Shown here: positions 21,125 through 29,232 of the stretch, in pieces
How positions within the stretch are numbered: the stretch's first letter is position 1
How the letters are laid out: each line of letters begins with the position of its first letter
Source: Terribacillus saccharophilus
GTDB lineage: Bacteria; Bacillota; Bacilli; Bacillales; Amphibacillaceae
Direction of reading: 5' to 3'
Assembly: GCF_002272745.1 (NCBI RefSeq)
Contig: NZ_NPBD01000007.1
Location: forward strand, 62,001-126,000
Length of the DNA stretch: 64,000 nt
Notes under the pieces: model-generated
Database searches by the model: none
What the model was told of the DNA's origin: nothing
Seen by the model: the letters and a program-made list of their open reading frames with translations, nothing else
Position numbers and translations under genes: made by a program

Positions 21125-22558
21125 ATGGCAGAGCAAACCAAACGTCATATTGACGATCTTAAGCGTCTTAGAAAAACAGATAAATCTAAAGCGAAGCAGA
21201 TGCTGGATGAAGCACTGCAATCATTTAACAAGAAAATCATCGTATTGGATGATGATCCTACAGGAGTACAAACCATTCATGGTATTTCGGTGTATACGGA
21301 TTGGACGGTAGAGAGTATCCGTGAAGGGTTTAAAGAAAAAAATAGTATGTTCTTTATCCTTACCAATTCCAGAGCATTTACAGCTCAAGAAACAGAGCTG
21401 GTGCATCAGGATATCGCGTCATCTGTCTCAAAGATTGCCAAAGAAGAAGGTAAAGAATTTATCATTATAAGTCGCGGTGATTCTACTCTAAGAGGCCACT
21501 ATCCGTTGGAAACTGATGTACTGAAACAAACGGTAGAAAAAGTAAGCGGTGACAAATTTGATGGAGAAGTCATCTTTCCTTTCTTTAAGGAGGGGGGGCG
21601 CTATACGCTCGATAATATCCATTATGTTCAAAATGAGGACAGCTTGATTCCAGCTGGTATGACCGAGTTTGCAAAAGACCGGACATTTGGCTTTACTCAT
21701 TCGCATCTTGGTGAGTGGGTGGAGGAAAAAACAGAAGGAGAATATCAGGCGGACAAGGTTACTTATCTATCGCTGGATATGATTCGGGCAATGGACATTG
21801 ATGCCCTTACGAATCAATTAATGCAAGTAAAAGATTTCAATAAAATCGTGATAAATGCAGTTGAATATACAGATGTGCAAATAGCTGTGACGGCCCTGAT
21901 ACGCGCGATGAACGCTGGCAAGAAATTCATGTTCCGTACCGCAGCATCACTCACAAAAGTAATCGGTGGCGTTTCTGACCGTGCACTCTTATCCAAGCAA
22001 GATCTGATTACAGAGAATGAGAGTAATGGCGGACTCATCTTGGTAGGATCACATGTGAAGAAAACAACGCAGCAACTTGAACAACTAAAGAAATTGGATG
22101 CACTTCATTTTATCGAATTCAACACGCATTTAGTATTAGAGAATGAGGCCTTCAGCGAGGAATTCAATCGCGTGTTGAAAGAGGCAGAAATGCTTATCAA
22201 ACAAGGTAGAACAGTTGCTGTTTATACCCGAAGAGAGCGTTTAGATCTTGGACCGGACAAAAAAGAAGAAGAATTGCAGCTGTCTGTGAAAATCTCAAAA
22301 GCTGTTACTAATATTGTAACGTCTTTAAGCGTACGCCCAAGATTTATTGTTGCAAAAGGTGGTATCACCTCTAGCGATATTGGCGTGAATGGTCTTGCGG
22401 TGAAACGCGCGACTGTAGCAGGACAAATTAAGCCTGGTATTCCAGTATGGGTAACTGGAAAGGAAAGTAAGTTTCCAGGCATCGCTTATGTTATCTTCCC
22501 GGGGAACGTTGGGGAGGTCACTACGCTGAAAGAAGTAATTGAGGAACTGGCGTACTAA
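21125..22558 (+). CDS. DUF1537-family acid-sugar kinase (cluster 1)
   Basis: This 477-residue kinase has the N-terminal acid-sugar-binding domain (VLDDDPTGVQT near residue 40, ILTNSRAF, SRGDSTLRGHYP) and the C-terminal nucleotide-binding domain (VAKGGITSSDIG, GIPVWV, FPGNVG). The family (OtnK, DtnK, OiaK) phosphorylates oxo-tetronates and related acids. The ATG at 21125 follows GGGAGGAAG. A GTG three bases earlier is equivalent. It lies between the dehydrogenase and a GntP transporter. Confidence 0.9.
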   Translation: MAEQTKRHIDDLKRLRKTDKSKAKQMLDEALQSFNKKIIVLDDDPTGVQTIHGISVYTDWTVESIREGFKEKNSMFFILTNSRAFTAQETELVHQDIASSVSKIAKEEGKEFIIISRGDSTLRGHYPLETDVLKQTVEKVSGDKFDGEVIFPFFKEGGRYTLDNIHYVQNEDSLIPAGMTEFAKDRTFGFTHSHLGEWVEEKTEGEYQADKVTYLSLDMIRAMDIDALTNQLMQVKDFNKIVINAVEYTDVQIAVTALIRAMNAGKKFMFRTAASLTKVIGGVSDRALLSKQDLITENESNGGLILVGSHVKKTTQQLEQLKKLDALHFIEFNTHLVLENEAFSEEFNRVLKEAEMLIKQGRTVAVYTRRERLDLGPDKKEEELQLSVKISKAVTNIVTSLSVRPRFIVAKGGITSSDIGVNGLAVKRATVAGQIKPGIPVWVTGKESKFPGIAYVIFPGNVGEVTTLKEVIEELAY

Positions 22559-22564
22559 CATCAT

Positions 22565-22596
22565 AGGGCAGTACACTCTCATAATAGGGTGTGCTG
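22565..22596 (+). other. Intercistronic hairpin
   Basis: GGCAGTACAC pairs with GTGTGCTGTC between the kinase and permease genes. It lacks a T-run, so it is more likely a transcript stability or processing element than a terminator. Confidence 0.4.
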
Positions 22597-22619
22597 TCTA
22601 ACAAACAAGGAGGTACACT

Positions 22620-23936
22620 ATGCCAATTGTGTATATATGTATCGGAGTGGCATTGCTTCTGCTGCTTATTACAGTCTTTAGATTAAACGCTTTTATATCG
22701 CTCGTAATTGTAGCGCTATTAGTAGGTATCATGGAAGGTATGCACCCTGTTGAAGCATTGGAGTCAGTAAAAAATGGGATTGGCTCTACGCTTGGAGACC
22801 TCGCGCTTGTATTAGGTTTTGGGACCATGCTTGGGAAGCTGATGGCTGATTCAGGTGGAGCTCAGCGTATAGCAGACACGTTGATTGCGAAGTTTGGACA
22901 GAATAAGGTGCAGATGGCATTAGTCATTACGGCATTTATTGTAGGAATTGCTATGTTTTATGAAACCGGATTCATTGTCATCATCCCGCTTGTTTTCACA
23001 GTGGCAATTGGCGCTAATCTCCCGGTTTTATACATTGGAATGCCTGTTGCAGCAGCATTGATCACCGTGCACGGATTCGTTCCTCCTCATCCCGGACCGA
23101 CAGCAATTGCAGTTATCTTTGATGCAAAAATCGGCATCATGCTATTGCTTGGTCTGATTATAGCTATACCTTCTATCTTTATAGGTGGTGTGCTTTATAC
23201 ACGTATGTTTAAAATGGAAAATCTGCAAAGCGATATTCCTAAAAAACTATTCAACTCAAAACGTCTTGAAGATGATGAAATGCCAGGTTTCGGGATTAGT
23301 ATCTTCACTGCGCTGATTCCAGTTATTCTAATGTTCATTTATGCGTTTATGGAAATTTTTTATCCAGAGTCCGGCTTACTGGAGTATGTAGGATTCATCG
23401 GAGATCCATCTATTGCATTGTTAATTGCCGTTATCCTAGGAGTGTTCACTTTTGGTCTGAATAATGGGCGCTCGATTGAGGATGTCATGAATACGATAGC
23501 GGAATCAATTGCCTCCATTGCAATGATTCTATTGATTATCGGTGGCGGCGGAGCTTTTAAACAGATCTTGATTGATAGCGAAGTAGATCAGTATATTGCA
23601 GGTTTTATGGAAGGATCAGGATTTTCGCCAATCATTTTAGCATGGTTGATTGCTGCTGTTCTGCGAGTGTCGCTGGGATCAGCAACTGTTGCTGGACTTA
23701 CAGCGGCAGGAATCGCTGCACCATTAGCTGGCGCTGGAGTAAGTCCGGAATTGATGGCATTGGCAGCAGGTGCGGGTAGCATCACTTTCTCCCATGTTAA
23801 CGATGCTGGCTTCTGGATTTACAAAGAGTACTTTAATTTGTCTATCGGTAAAACGATTAAGACATGGTCTGTAAGCGTTACGATCATCTCTGTTATCGGT
23901 CTGCTATGCATTTTACTATTAGATTTGTTTATGTAA
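22620..23936 (+). CDS. GntP-family acid-sugar permease
   Basis: This 438-residue membrane protein has about twelve helices and GntP-family signatures. LGFGTMLGKLMADSGGAQRIAD lies near residues 68-90, shown here by its core GTMLGKLMADSGGAQRIA. HGFVPPHPGPTAIA and AGSITFSHVNDAGFWIYKEY are also present. Gluconate-family permeases import sugar acids by proton symport. AAGGAGG lies seven bases before ATG. It is the transporter of acid-sugar cluster 1. Confidence 0.92.
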   Translation: MPIVYICIGVALLLLLITVFRLNAFISLVIVALLVGIMEGMHPVEALESVKNGIGSTLGDLALVLGFGTMLGKLMADSGGAQRIADTLIAKFGQNKVQMALVITAFIVGIAMFYETGFIVIIPLVFTVAIGANLPVLYIGMPVAAALITVHGFVPPHPGPTAIAVIFDAKIGIMLLLGLIIAIPSIFIGGVLYTRMFKMENLQSDIPKKLFNSKRLEDDEMPGFGISIFTALIPVILMFIYAFMEIFYPESGLLEYVGFIGDPSIALLIAVILGVFTFGLNNGRSIEDVMNTIAESIASIAMILLIIGGGGAFKQILIDSEVDQYIAGFMEGSGFSPIILAWLIAAVLRVSLGSATVAGLTAAGIAAPLAGAGVSPELMALAAGAGSITFSHVNDAGFWIYKEYFNLSIGKTIKTWSVSVTIISVIGLLCILLLDLFM

Positions 23937-23961
23937 TAGGCAGAAAGAAAGGAAGATAAAT

Positions 23962-24801
23962 ATGTTATTAGATACAAAAACAATGCTGCAGAATGCGCAA
24001 AAAAACGGTTATGCCGTTGCAGCCTTTAATGTTTATAGCTTAGAAACAGTACAAGCTGCTATTGCAGCAGCCGAAGCGACGGGCAGTCCAGTCATTATTG
24101 CGCTGGGAGAACGCTATGTGCCAACAGTAGATATAGATGGATTTGCCGAAATGGTAAAAGGTCTCGCTCGTAAAAGTTCTGTCCCAGTTAGTTTGCATTT
24201 GGATCACGCTTACGAAAAAGAAACTATCATTCGGGCAATTCGTGCCGGATTTAATTCGGTGATGTATGACGGTTCAAAACATAACCTTGAAAATAATATA
24301 AGATATACAAAAGAGATAGTAGAGATAGCTCATTTAGCGGGAGTATCGGTGGAAGCAGAAATTGGGTCTATGGCAAGAGGAGCGTTTTCTGATGAGGAAG
24401 AAGGAACAGGATCACTTACTGATCCGAAATTAGCAGAGGAATTTGTCAAAGCAACAGGTGTGGATTTCTTAGCAGCAGCTATCGGTACGGTCCATGGAAT
24501 GTATCAAGGGGAGCCAAATATTGATTTGGAACTGCTTCAAGATATACGAAAACGGGTTGATATTCCGTTAGTCTTACACGGTGGATCCGGCACTCCTCAT
24601 GAAACGATCCTGAAGACAATCAATTCAGGGATTTGCAAGATAAACGTCAATACGGAAGTATCCATTGCTGCCGTCAATCACTTGAAAAACCTTCTAGCAA
24701 ACGAAGATACCATGCATTTATCAGTTGTGATGGAAGCTATCCAATCTGAAATACAACCTGTCATGGAAGGATTCATCAATCTATTTGCGAATAATAAATA
24801 A
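23962..24801 (+). CDS. Class II ketose-bisphosphate aldolase family protein
   Basis: This 279-residue zinc-dependent aldolase of the FbaA/GatY/KbaY family has zinc ligands in HLDHA, VEAEIG, GTVHGMYQG and VLHGGSG. INVNTEV carries the phosphate-binding Asn/Thr. As the last gene of cluster 1, it should cleave the phosphorylated oxo-acid, probably releasing dihydroxyacetone phosphate and a short aldehyde acid. That is inference from family and order. Tetronate pathways usually end with an OtnC decarboxylase instead. Confidence 0.88.
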   Translation: MLLDTKTMLQNAQKNGYAVAAFNVYSLETVQAAIAAAEATGSPVIIALGERYVPTVDIDGFAEMVKGLARKSSVPVSLHLDHAYEKETIIRAIRAGFNSVMYDGSKHNLENNIRYTKEIVEIAHLAGVSVEAEIGSMARGAFSDEEEGTGSLTDPKLAEEFVKATGVDFLAAAIGTVHGMYQGEPNIDLELLQDIRKRVDIPLVLHGGSGTPHETILKTINSGICKINVNTEVSIAAVNHLKNLLANEDTMHLSVVMEAIQSEIQPVMEGFINLFANNK

Positions 24802-24811
24802 GTGTTTGAAG

Positions 24812-24848
24812 AAATACCTCTGCTGTAGTTTTGGCGGAGGTATTTTTT
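24812..24848 (+). terminator. Terminator of acid-sugar cluster 1
   Basis: AAATACCTCTGC pairs with GGCGGAGGTATTT, with one bulge, and is followed by TTTTAGTTT. Confidence 0.8.
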
Positions 24849-24868
24849 AGTTTGTAATGCTATTAATG

Positions 24869-24918
24869 TAAGAAGACCTAAACCCTTTTTTGTTTGAAAG
24901 GATTTAGGTCTTCTTTTT
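24869..24918. repeat. Repeated palindromic hairpin, copy 2
   Basis: AAGAAGACCTAAA pairs with TTTAGGTCTTCTT and the inner stem is changed relative to the copy at 13297. The TGTTTGAAA loop is kept and TTTTTTT follows. It probably acts as a second or opposed terminator for the GntR gene and cluster 1. Confidence 0.65.
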
Positions 24919-25063
24919 TTTATGGATATCATTATAGCCACTAGAATATTTTAATCTGTAATCACTAAAGTGATTTATCGATTATTCGTATGATAAAACA
25001 TAATACTCTTATCAGGTAGTCAGTATATATTACTATCCACAATGAAGGATACTGACTTTGCAG

Positions 25064-25690
25064 TTAGTATAAGCTTTGAAAATAATACTTCTCAGTATTT
25101 GAGATGTGCTCTTTTAGCTGAGTTAAAGCGACGTCAATATTACCTTCAATTATTTGATCAATAAACAAAAGGTGTTCTTCTGCTCCGCCAAGCGTTCTTT
25201 TTTCGGTATAGAAGTCTTGGGTGCGAACTCGCTGAAAGTCATCAGAAATACCACTTAAGAATTTTATAAGGTACCTATTACGACACATTGAATTTATATA
25301 ATTGTGAAATTCATAGTCTAACTGGTGAAGCTGTTTATAGTCCTTGTTCTCAATATTAATACTGAATTCATTTTTATATTTTAATAATACTTCGGAATCT
25401 AGATGAGGAAAAGCCAGTTCAAATGCAACGGGTTCAACAATATGTCTTGCTTGGAACAATTCTTTGATGATCTGAGTGTTTAAGGTAGTAACGAATGTCC
25501 CTTTTTTTGGAATGATTTGTACTAAATTTTCATTTTCCAAAGCGTTTATTGCTTCTCTCAATGGTGTTCTACTTACACCAAAAAGCTCAGCTAACTTAGT
25601 TTCCTCTAAGTATTCACCCTCGCTAAGTTCATTATTTAGAATTTTAGTCTTCAATAATGTATAAACTTTTTGCTTTAAGCTTTGTGTCAT
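25064..25690 (-). CDS. GntR-family (FadR subfamily) repressor of acid-sugar cluster 2
   Basis: This 208-residue regulator has an N-terminal winged helix (NNELSEGEYLEETKLAELF, GVSRTPLREAINALENENL) and the FCD domain (LFQARHIVEPVAFELAFP, LDYEFHNYIN, EEHLLFIDQIIEG). ATG 25690 is taken, with GGGTGA upstream. A GTG nine bases earlier is possible. It is divergent from acid-sugar cluster 2 with two 12-bp palindromes over the opposing promoter, so it should repress that cluster. Confidence 0.9.
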   Translation of the reverse strand: MTQSLKQKVYTLLKTKILNNELSEGEYLEETKLAELFGVSRTPLREAINALENENLVQIIPKKGTFVTTLNTQIIKELFQARHIVEPVAFELAFPHLDSEVLLKYKNEFSINIENKDYKQLHQLDYEFHNYINSMCRNRYLIKFLSGISDDFQRVRTQDFYTEKRTLGGAEEHLLFIDQIIEGNIDVALTQLKEHISNTEKYYFQSLY

Positions 25691-25839
25691 CCTGTTCACC
25701 CAAATCTAATAGTTAACCTCAAAATACGGTCATCTAATTGTATCATATTTTACATTATTTATAAAAACGAACTTTGAATCAAGTCGGAAAAGAACTTTGT
25801 AAACTTTTGAAAAACCTGACTGTGTAAATAAAGAAAGGG

Positions 25840-25868
25840 TTTACATACTTAAACCTTACTGGTATTAT
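25840..25868 (+). promoter_or_regulatory. SigA promoter of acid-sugar cluster 2
   Basis: TTTACA at 25840-25845 and TATTAT at 25863-25868 are separated by 17 bases. The palindromic operators start at the -10 box. Confidence 0.65.
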
Positions 25869-25892
25869 ACATGTATATTCTGTGTATACACA
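25866..25892. promoter_or_regulatory. Tandem GntR operators, cluster 2
   Basis: Two perfect 12-bp palindromes, TATACATGTATA (25866-25877) and TGTGTATACACA (25881-25892), have centres 15 bases apart. They overlap the -10 box and the expected transcription start, the classic position for repression. Confidence 0.7.
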
Positions 25893-25934
25893 AGGTATAT
25901 CGCATGAATAGTAATTGACTGGGGTGATAGATAA

Positions 25935-27209
25935 TTGGTTAAAATCGGAATTATTGCGGATGATTTTACAGGCGCTGGTGATGCTGCCTCATTCTTAAAA
26001 TTAGAGGATGCAAATTGTATTTTGATTAATGGCGTTCCTAAAGAAGATTATGAACTTGATAAAAATATTGATGTTGTTGTAATTGCGTTAAAGACAAGAA
26101 GTGTTTCTAAAGAGGGAGCAATTAGTGAGGTAAATAAGGCATACGATTTTCTGAATAAGTTTGGTACGGAGATGATTTATTTTAAATATGGTTCGACATT
26201 TGATTCTACAGCTGAAGGAAATATAGGACCGGTATTGGATGATTTACTGGATAAGATGAATCTGAAATATACGCTCATTTCTCCAGCCTTACCAATAAAT
26301 GATCGAAAAGTAGAAGATGGAATTTTATACGTAGATGGTTTACCAATTGACCAAACACATATGAGATTTCACCCACTAAATCCAATGGATGAAAGTGATT
26401 TAAAGATCTTAATGGAAAGACAGAGTAGATATAAAGTATTTAAATTAACCATTTCTCAGATGGAGGACTTTTTATCAGATCCAGAAACCTTCGATAAATA
26501 TATAGAAGAAAAAGCTAAGGAAAATGAAAAGTTTTATCTTGCTGTAGATTATTTTAAAGATGAACACGGCCCGATAATCGCTGAATTATTCAAAGATATA
26601 AAGTTGTTCAGCGGCTCTTCTGCCTTGCCGGCCTGGTTATATAAAGCGGCAGTCAATTCCGGAAAAGACGTTGTTCCTGCAGACTATTCTGCTAATGAAA
26701 ATATATCAGCTCCACTTAAAGGCGGGGTATTAGCTGGTAGTTTATCTCAAGCTACTCAAAAGCAGATAGCCAGCTTTATAGATGAAGGCTATGCTAATTA
26801 TTTAATCCAATCAAAAGAATTGCTAAGCTCTTTTGACACAGTGAAAAAGGAAATTATAGATTTTATTGATGAAAATATAGAAAAAGTATTTATCATCTAT
26901 AGTAAAAAAAATAAAGATGTTGATCCAGAGATTCATAATAAAGTAGGTACTCTTGTGGAGAAAGTATTGTCATTTGCAGGGGAGTATGCAATAGACAAAG
27001 GGATCAATAACTTAGTCGTTGCGGGGGGAGAAACATCTGGAGCTGTAGTGAAAGTTATGAATCCTAATAGCTTTTATATCGGAGATGTTATCAGCCCGGG
27101 AGTACCAGTTTTAATACCGGATCATCAGCAGAATCTGAAAGTTGTTTTAAAATCCGGGAATTTTGGCGGAGTGAACTTTTTTGTAGAAGCATTATATAAA
27201 ATGAATTGA
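25935..27209 (+). CDS. DUF1537-family acid-sugar kinase (cluster 2)
   Basis: This 424-residue kinase has an N-terminal domain GIIADDFTGAGDAASFL and FKYGSTFDSTAEGNIGP. The C-terminal nucleotide-binding part carries VVAGGETSGAVVK and ISPGVPVLI. This is the OtnK subtype rather than the longer form in cluster 1. Known relatives phosphorylate 3-oxo-tetronate at C4. The TTG start has GGGGTGA upstream. An OtnC-like decarboxylase lies directly downstream, which supports a 3-oxo-tetronate-type pathway to dihydroxyacetone phosphate. Confidence 0.9.
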   Translation: MVKIGIIADDFTGAGDAASFLKLEDANCILINGVPKEDYELDKNIDVVVIALKTRSVSKEGAISEVNKAYDFLNKFGTEMIYFKYGSTFDSTAEGNIGPVLDDLLDKMNLKYTLISPALPINDRKVEDGILYVDGLPIDQTHMRFHPLNPMDESDLKILMERQSRYKVFKLTISQMEDFLSDPETFDKYIEEKAKENEKFYLAVDYFKDEHGPIIAELFKDIKLFSGSSALPAWLYKAAVNSGKDVVPADYSANENISAPLKGGVLAGSLSQATQKQIASFIDEGYANYLIQSKELLSSFDTVKKEIIDFIDENIEKVFIIYSKKNKDVDPEIHNKVGTLVEKVLSFAGEYAIDKGINNLVVAGGETSGAVVKVMNPNSFYIGDVISPGVPVLIPDHQQNLKVVLKSGNFGGVNFFVEALYKMN

Positions 27210-27219
27210 GGGAACGCCA

Positions 27220-27804
27220 GTGGATGATAAATTGAACAAAATGATGAATGATGCCATTTGGGTCGGTGAAAATTTATTCTCAAGAGGTAAAGTAAGCGGC
27301 TCTGCTGCGAATTTGAGCTTCAAATATGAGGATAAGATTTACATTACTAGAAGTGGATCTTGTTTTGGGAGGTTAGACCAAGATGACTTTGCCATCTTGT
27401 CGATGGATGGAACAGTATTGAATCAAATTAAACCAAGCAAAGAGTGGCCCTTACATTTAGCATTATTCCAAAAAGATCAATCGGCTGAAGCAGTAATCCA
27501 TACGCACAGTACTTACGCAACGTATTGGTCTTGTCAAAAATGGGATGGTGTATCTGATTTAATACCGACTCCTACGCCGTATTTAAAAATGAAGGTTGGC
27601 GAGGTAGGATTTGTTCCATATGCGCCTCCAGGGACAGAAGAACTATTTGAAGCATTTAGAAATTCGCTAAAAAAGACAAATTGTTATTTACTCGAAAATC
27701 ATGGACCGATTTTAGCAGATAAAACGATGTTAGAAGCGTTTTATGCTATAGAGGAATTAGAAGAAGCTTCAAATAATGCATACTTACTTAAAACAACAGA
27801 ATAG
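27220..27804 (+). CDS. OtnC-like class II aldolase/decarboxylase
   Basis: This 194-residue protein of the class II aldolase/adducin (AraD) family has zinc ligands in VIHTHSTYATYWS and LLENHGPI, with an upstream acidic residue in SKEWPLHLAL. It matches OtnC-type 3-oxo-tetronate 4-phosphate decarboxylases in length and context. The reaction would give dihydroxyacetone phosphate and CO2. The GTG start lies ten bases after the kinase stop, with GAGGG between, so expression is coupled. Confidence 0.85.
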   Translation: MDDKLNKMMNDAIWVGENLFSRGKVSGSAANLSFKYEDKIYITRSGSCFGRLDQDDFAILSMDGTVLNQIKPSKEWPLHLALFQKDQSAEAVIHTHSTYATYWSCQKWDGVSDLIPTPTPYLKMKVGEVGFVPYAPPGTEELFEAFRNSLKKTNCYLLENHGPILADKTMLEAFYAIEELEEASNNAYLLKTTE

Positions 27805-27895
27805 GAAATAGGTATAACTTTTACTTTTGGGTGTTTCACAGAATTCAGTATTGCATAGTGAAGAGAAGATATTACCAACTTGGGGGGAAATAAAT

Positions 27896-29167
27896 ATGGG
27901 GATTGAAATGTTAACAATTATTTCAGTAGCTGCACTACTATTGATGTTTGTTATAAATGCGAAATTACCTATTAATATGGGGATACTTGGTTTCGTTGCT
28001 GCATTTATTTTAGCAACGATTACAGGAGTAACTGAAGATGAGATCTTTGGAGAATTTCCAGTAAACTTATTTATCATTTTAACCGGGGTTACCTATTTCT
28101 TCGGTATCTTACAAGATAACGGCACAATTGATTTAATCACAGCATCTTCTTTGAAATTAGTAAAAGGAAGAAGGATGCTGATTCCCTGGATAATGTTCTT
28201 ACTGGAACTACTATTGACGAGTATTGGAACGCAGGGAACTGCAGCTATTATCATTGTTGCACCAATAGCTTTACGCTTGGCACATAAGATTGGATTTAAT
28301 CAGTTAGGAATGTCCTTGATGGTTGCCTGGGGGATGGTTGGAGGAATCTTCTCACCATTAAACGTTATGGGTATCATCGTTCGCGGGGTAGTCGAAGAAA
28401 GTGGAATTTCATTTAATGCCAATACACTATACTTACTTTCTACACTATTTGCAGTAGGATTAGCTTTCCTTACATTTCTCATCTTTGGTGGATTTAAAAG
28501 AAGAAAAGCAGATCAGACAAGTGAAATTTCTGAAGATAATGCAGAGTTGCAAGCAATTTTGAATCCAACTATTGAAGTTACACCGTATCGCATCGTTTCT
28601 TTACTAGCATTAGGGGCTTTAATCACTTTGGGTATGGTCTTTGAAATGAACATGGGGTTTGCAGGTTTAACGCTTGGTCTAATACTTGCATTATTTAATC
28701 CTGCACGACAAAAAGAAATTGTTAGTAAAATTCCTTGGAGCATCATCTTAATGGTTTCTGGTATCGTAACGTATGTTGGAGTTTTGGAGCAAATCGGTGT
28801 AACCGATTACATTACGCACTTGGTTTCAGAGGTAGATAATCCGTTATTGGCTATATTGGTGACATGTTATATTGGCGGTATTATTTCTGCTTTTGTATCA
28901 ACGACAGGTTTCCTTGGTGCTGTAGTTCCTTTATTGATTCCAATGTTAGCTACTGGAGATATCTGGGTTATGGGTGCAGTTGCAGCTGTTTGTATCGCTT
29001 CCAGTATCGTTGATATCTGCCCGTTCTCAACCACTGGAGCAATCTTTGTAGCCAATGCGCAAGGTGAAGCAAAAGCAACATTTTATAATCACTTGTTAAA
29101 AGCTTCCATCTTTATCATTGCTGCCGGTCCTCTCGTAGCGTGGATTGTATATGTAGCATTTTTCTAA
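27896..29167 (+). CDS. Anion transporter of the MatC_N/SLC13-like type
   Basis: This 423-residue membrane protein has about eleven hydrophobic helices. Helix-1 region INAKLPINMGILGFVAAFI and the conserved SIGTQGTAAIIIVAPIA resemble dicarboxylate carriers with a MatC N-terminal domain. The late CPFSTTGAIFVANAQGE is a second conserved substrate-site segment. I chose ATG 27896, with GGGGGGAAA upstream. It is probably the importer of the cluster-2 acid sugar, replacing the GntP type of cluster 1. Confidence 0.8.
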   Translation: MGIEMLTIISVAALLLMFVINAKLPINMGILGFVAAFILATITGVTEDEIFGEFPVNLFIILTGVTYFFGILQDNGTIDLITASSLKLVKGRRMLIPWIMFLLELLLTSIGTQGTAAIIIVAPIALRLAHKIGFNQLGMSLMVAWGMVGGIFSPLNVMGIIVRGVVEESGISFNANTLYLLSTLFAVGLAFLTFLIFGGFKRRKADQTSEISEDNAELQAILNPTIEVTPYRIVSLLALGALITLGMVFEMNMGFAGLTLGLILALFNPARQKEIVSKIPWSIILMVSGIVTYVGVLEQIGVTDYITHLVSEVDNPLLAILVTCYIGGIISAFVSTTGFLGAVVPLLIPMLATGDIWVMGAVAAVCIASSIVDICPFSTTGAIFVANAQGEAKATFYNHLLKASIFIIAAGPLVAWIVYVAFF

Positions 29168-29232
29168 GATGTGAAATGAGATCGATAAGATAAAAGTGCT
29201 GTGAAATATAAGTAAAGCGGAGGTAGAAAGTA

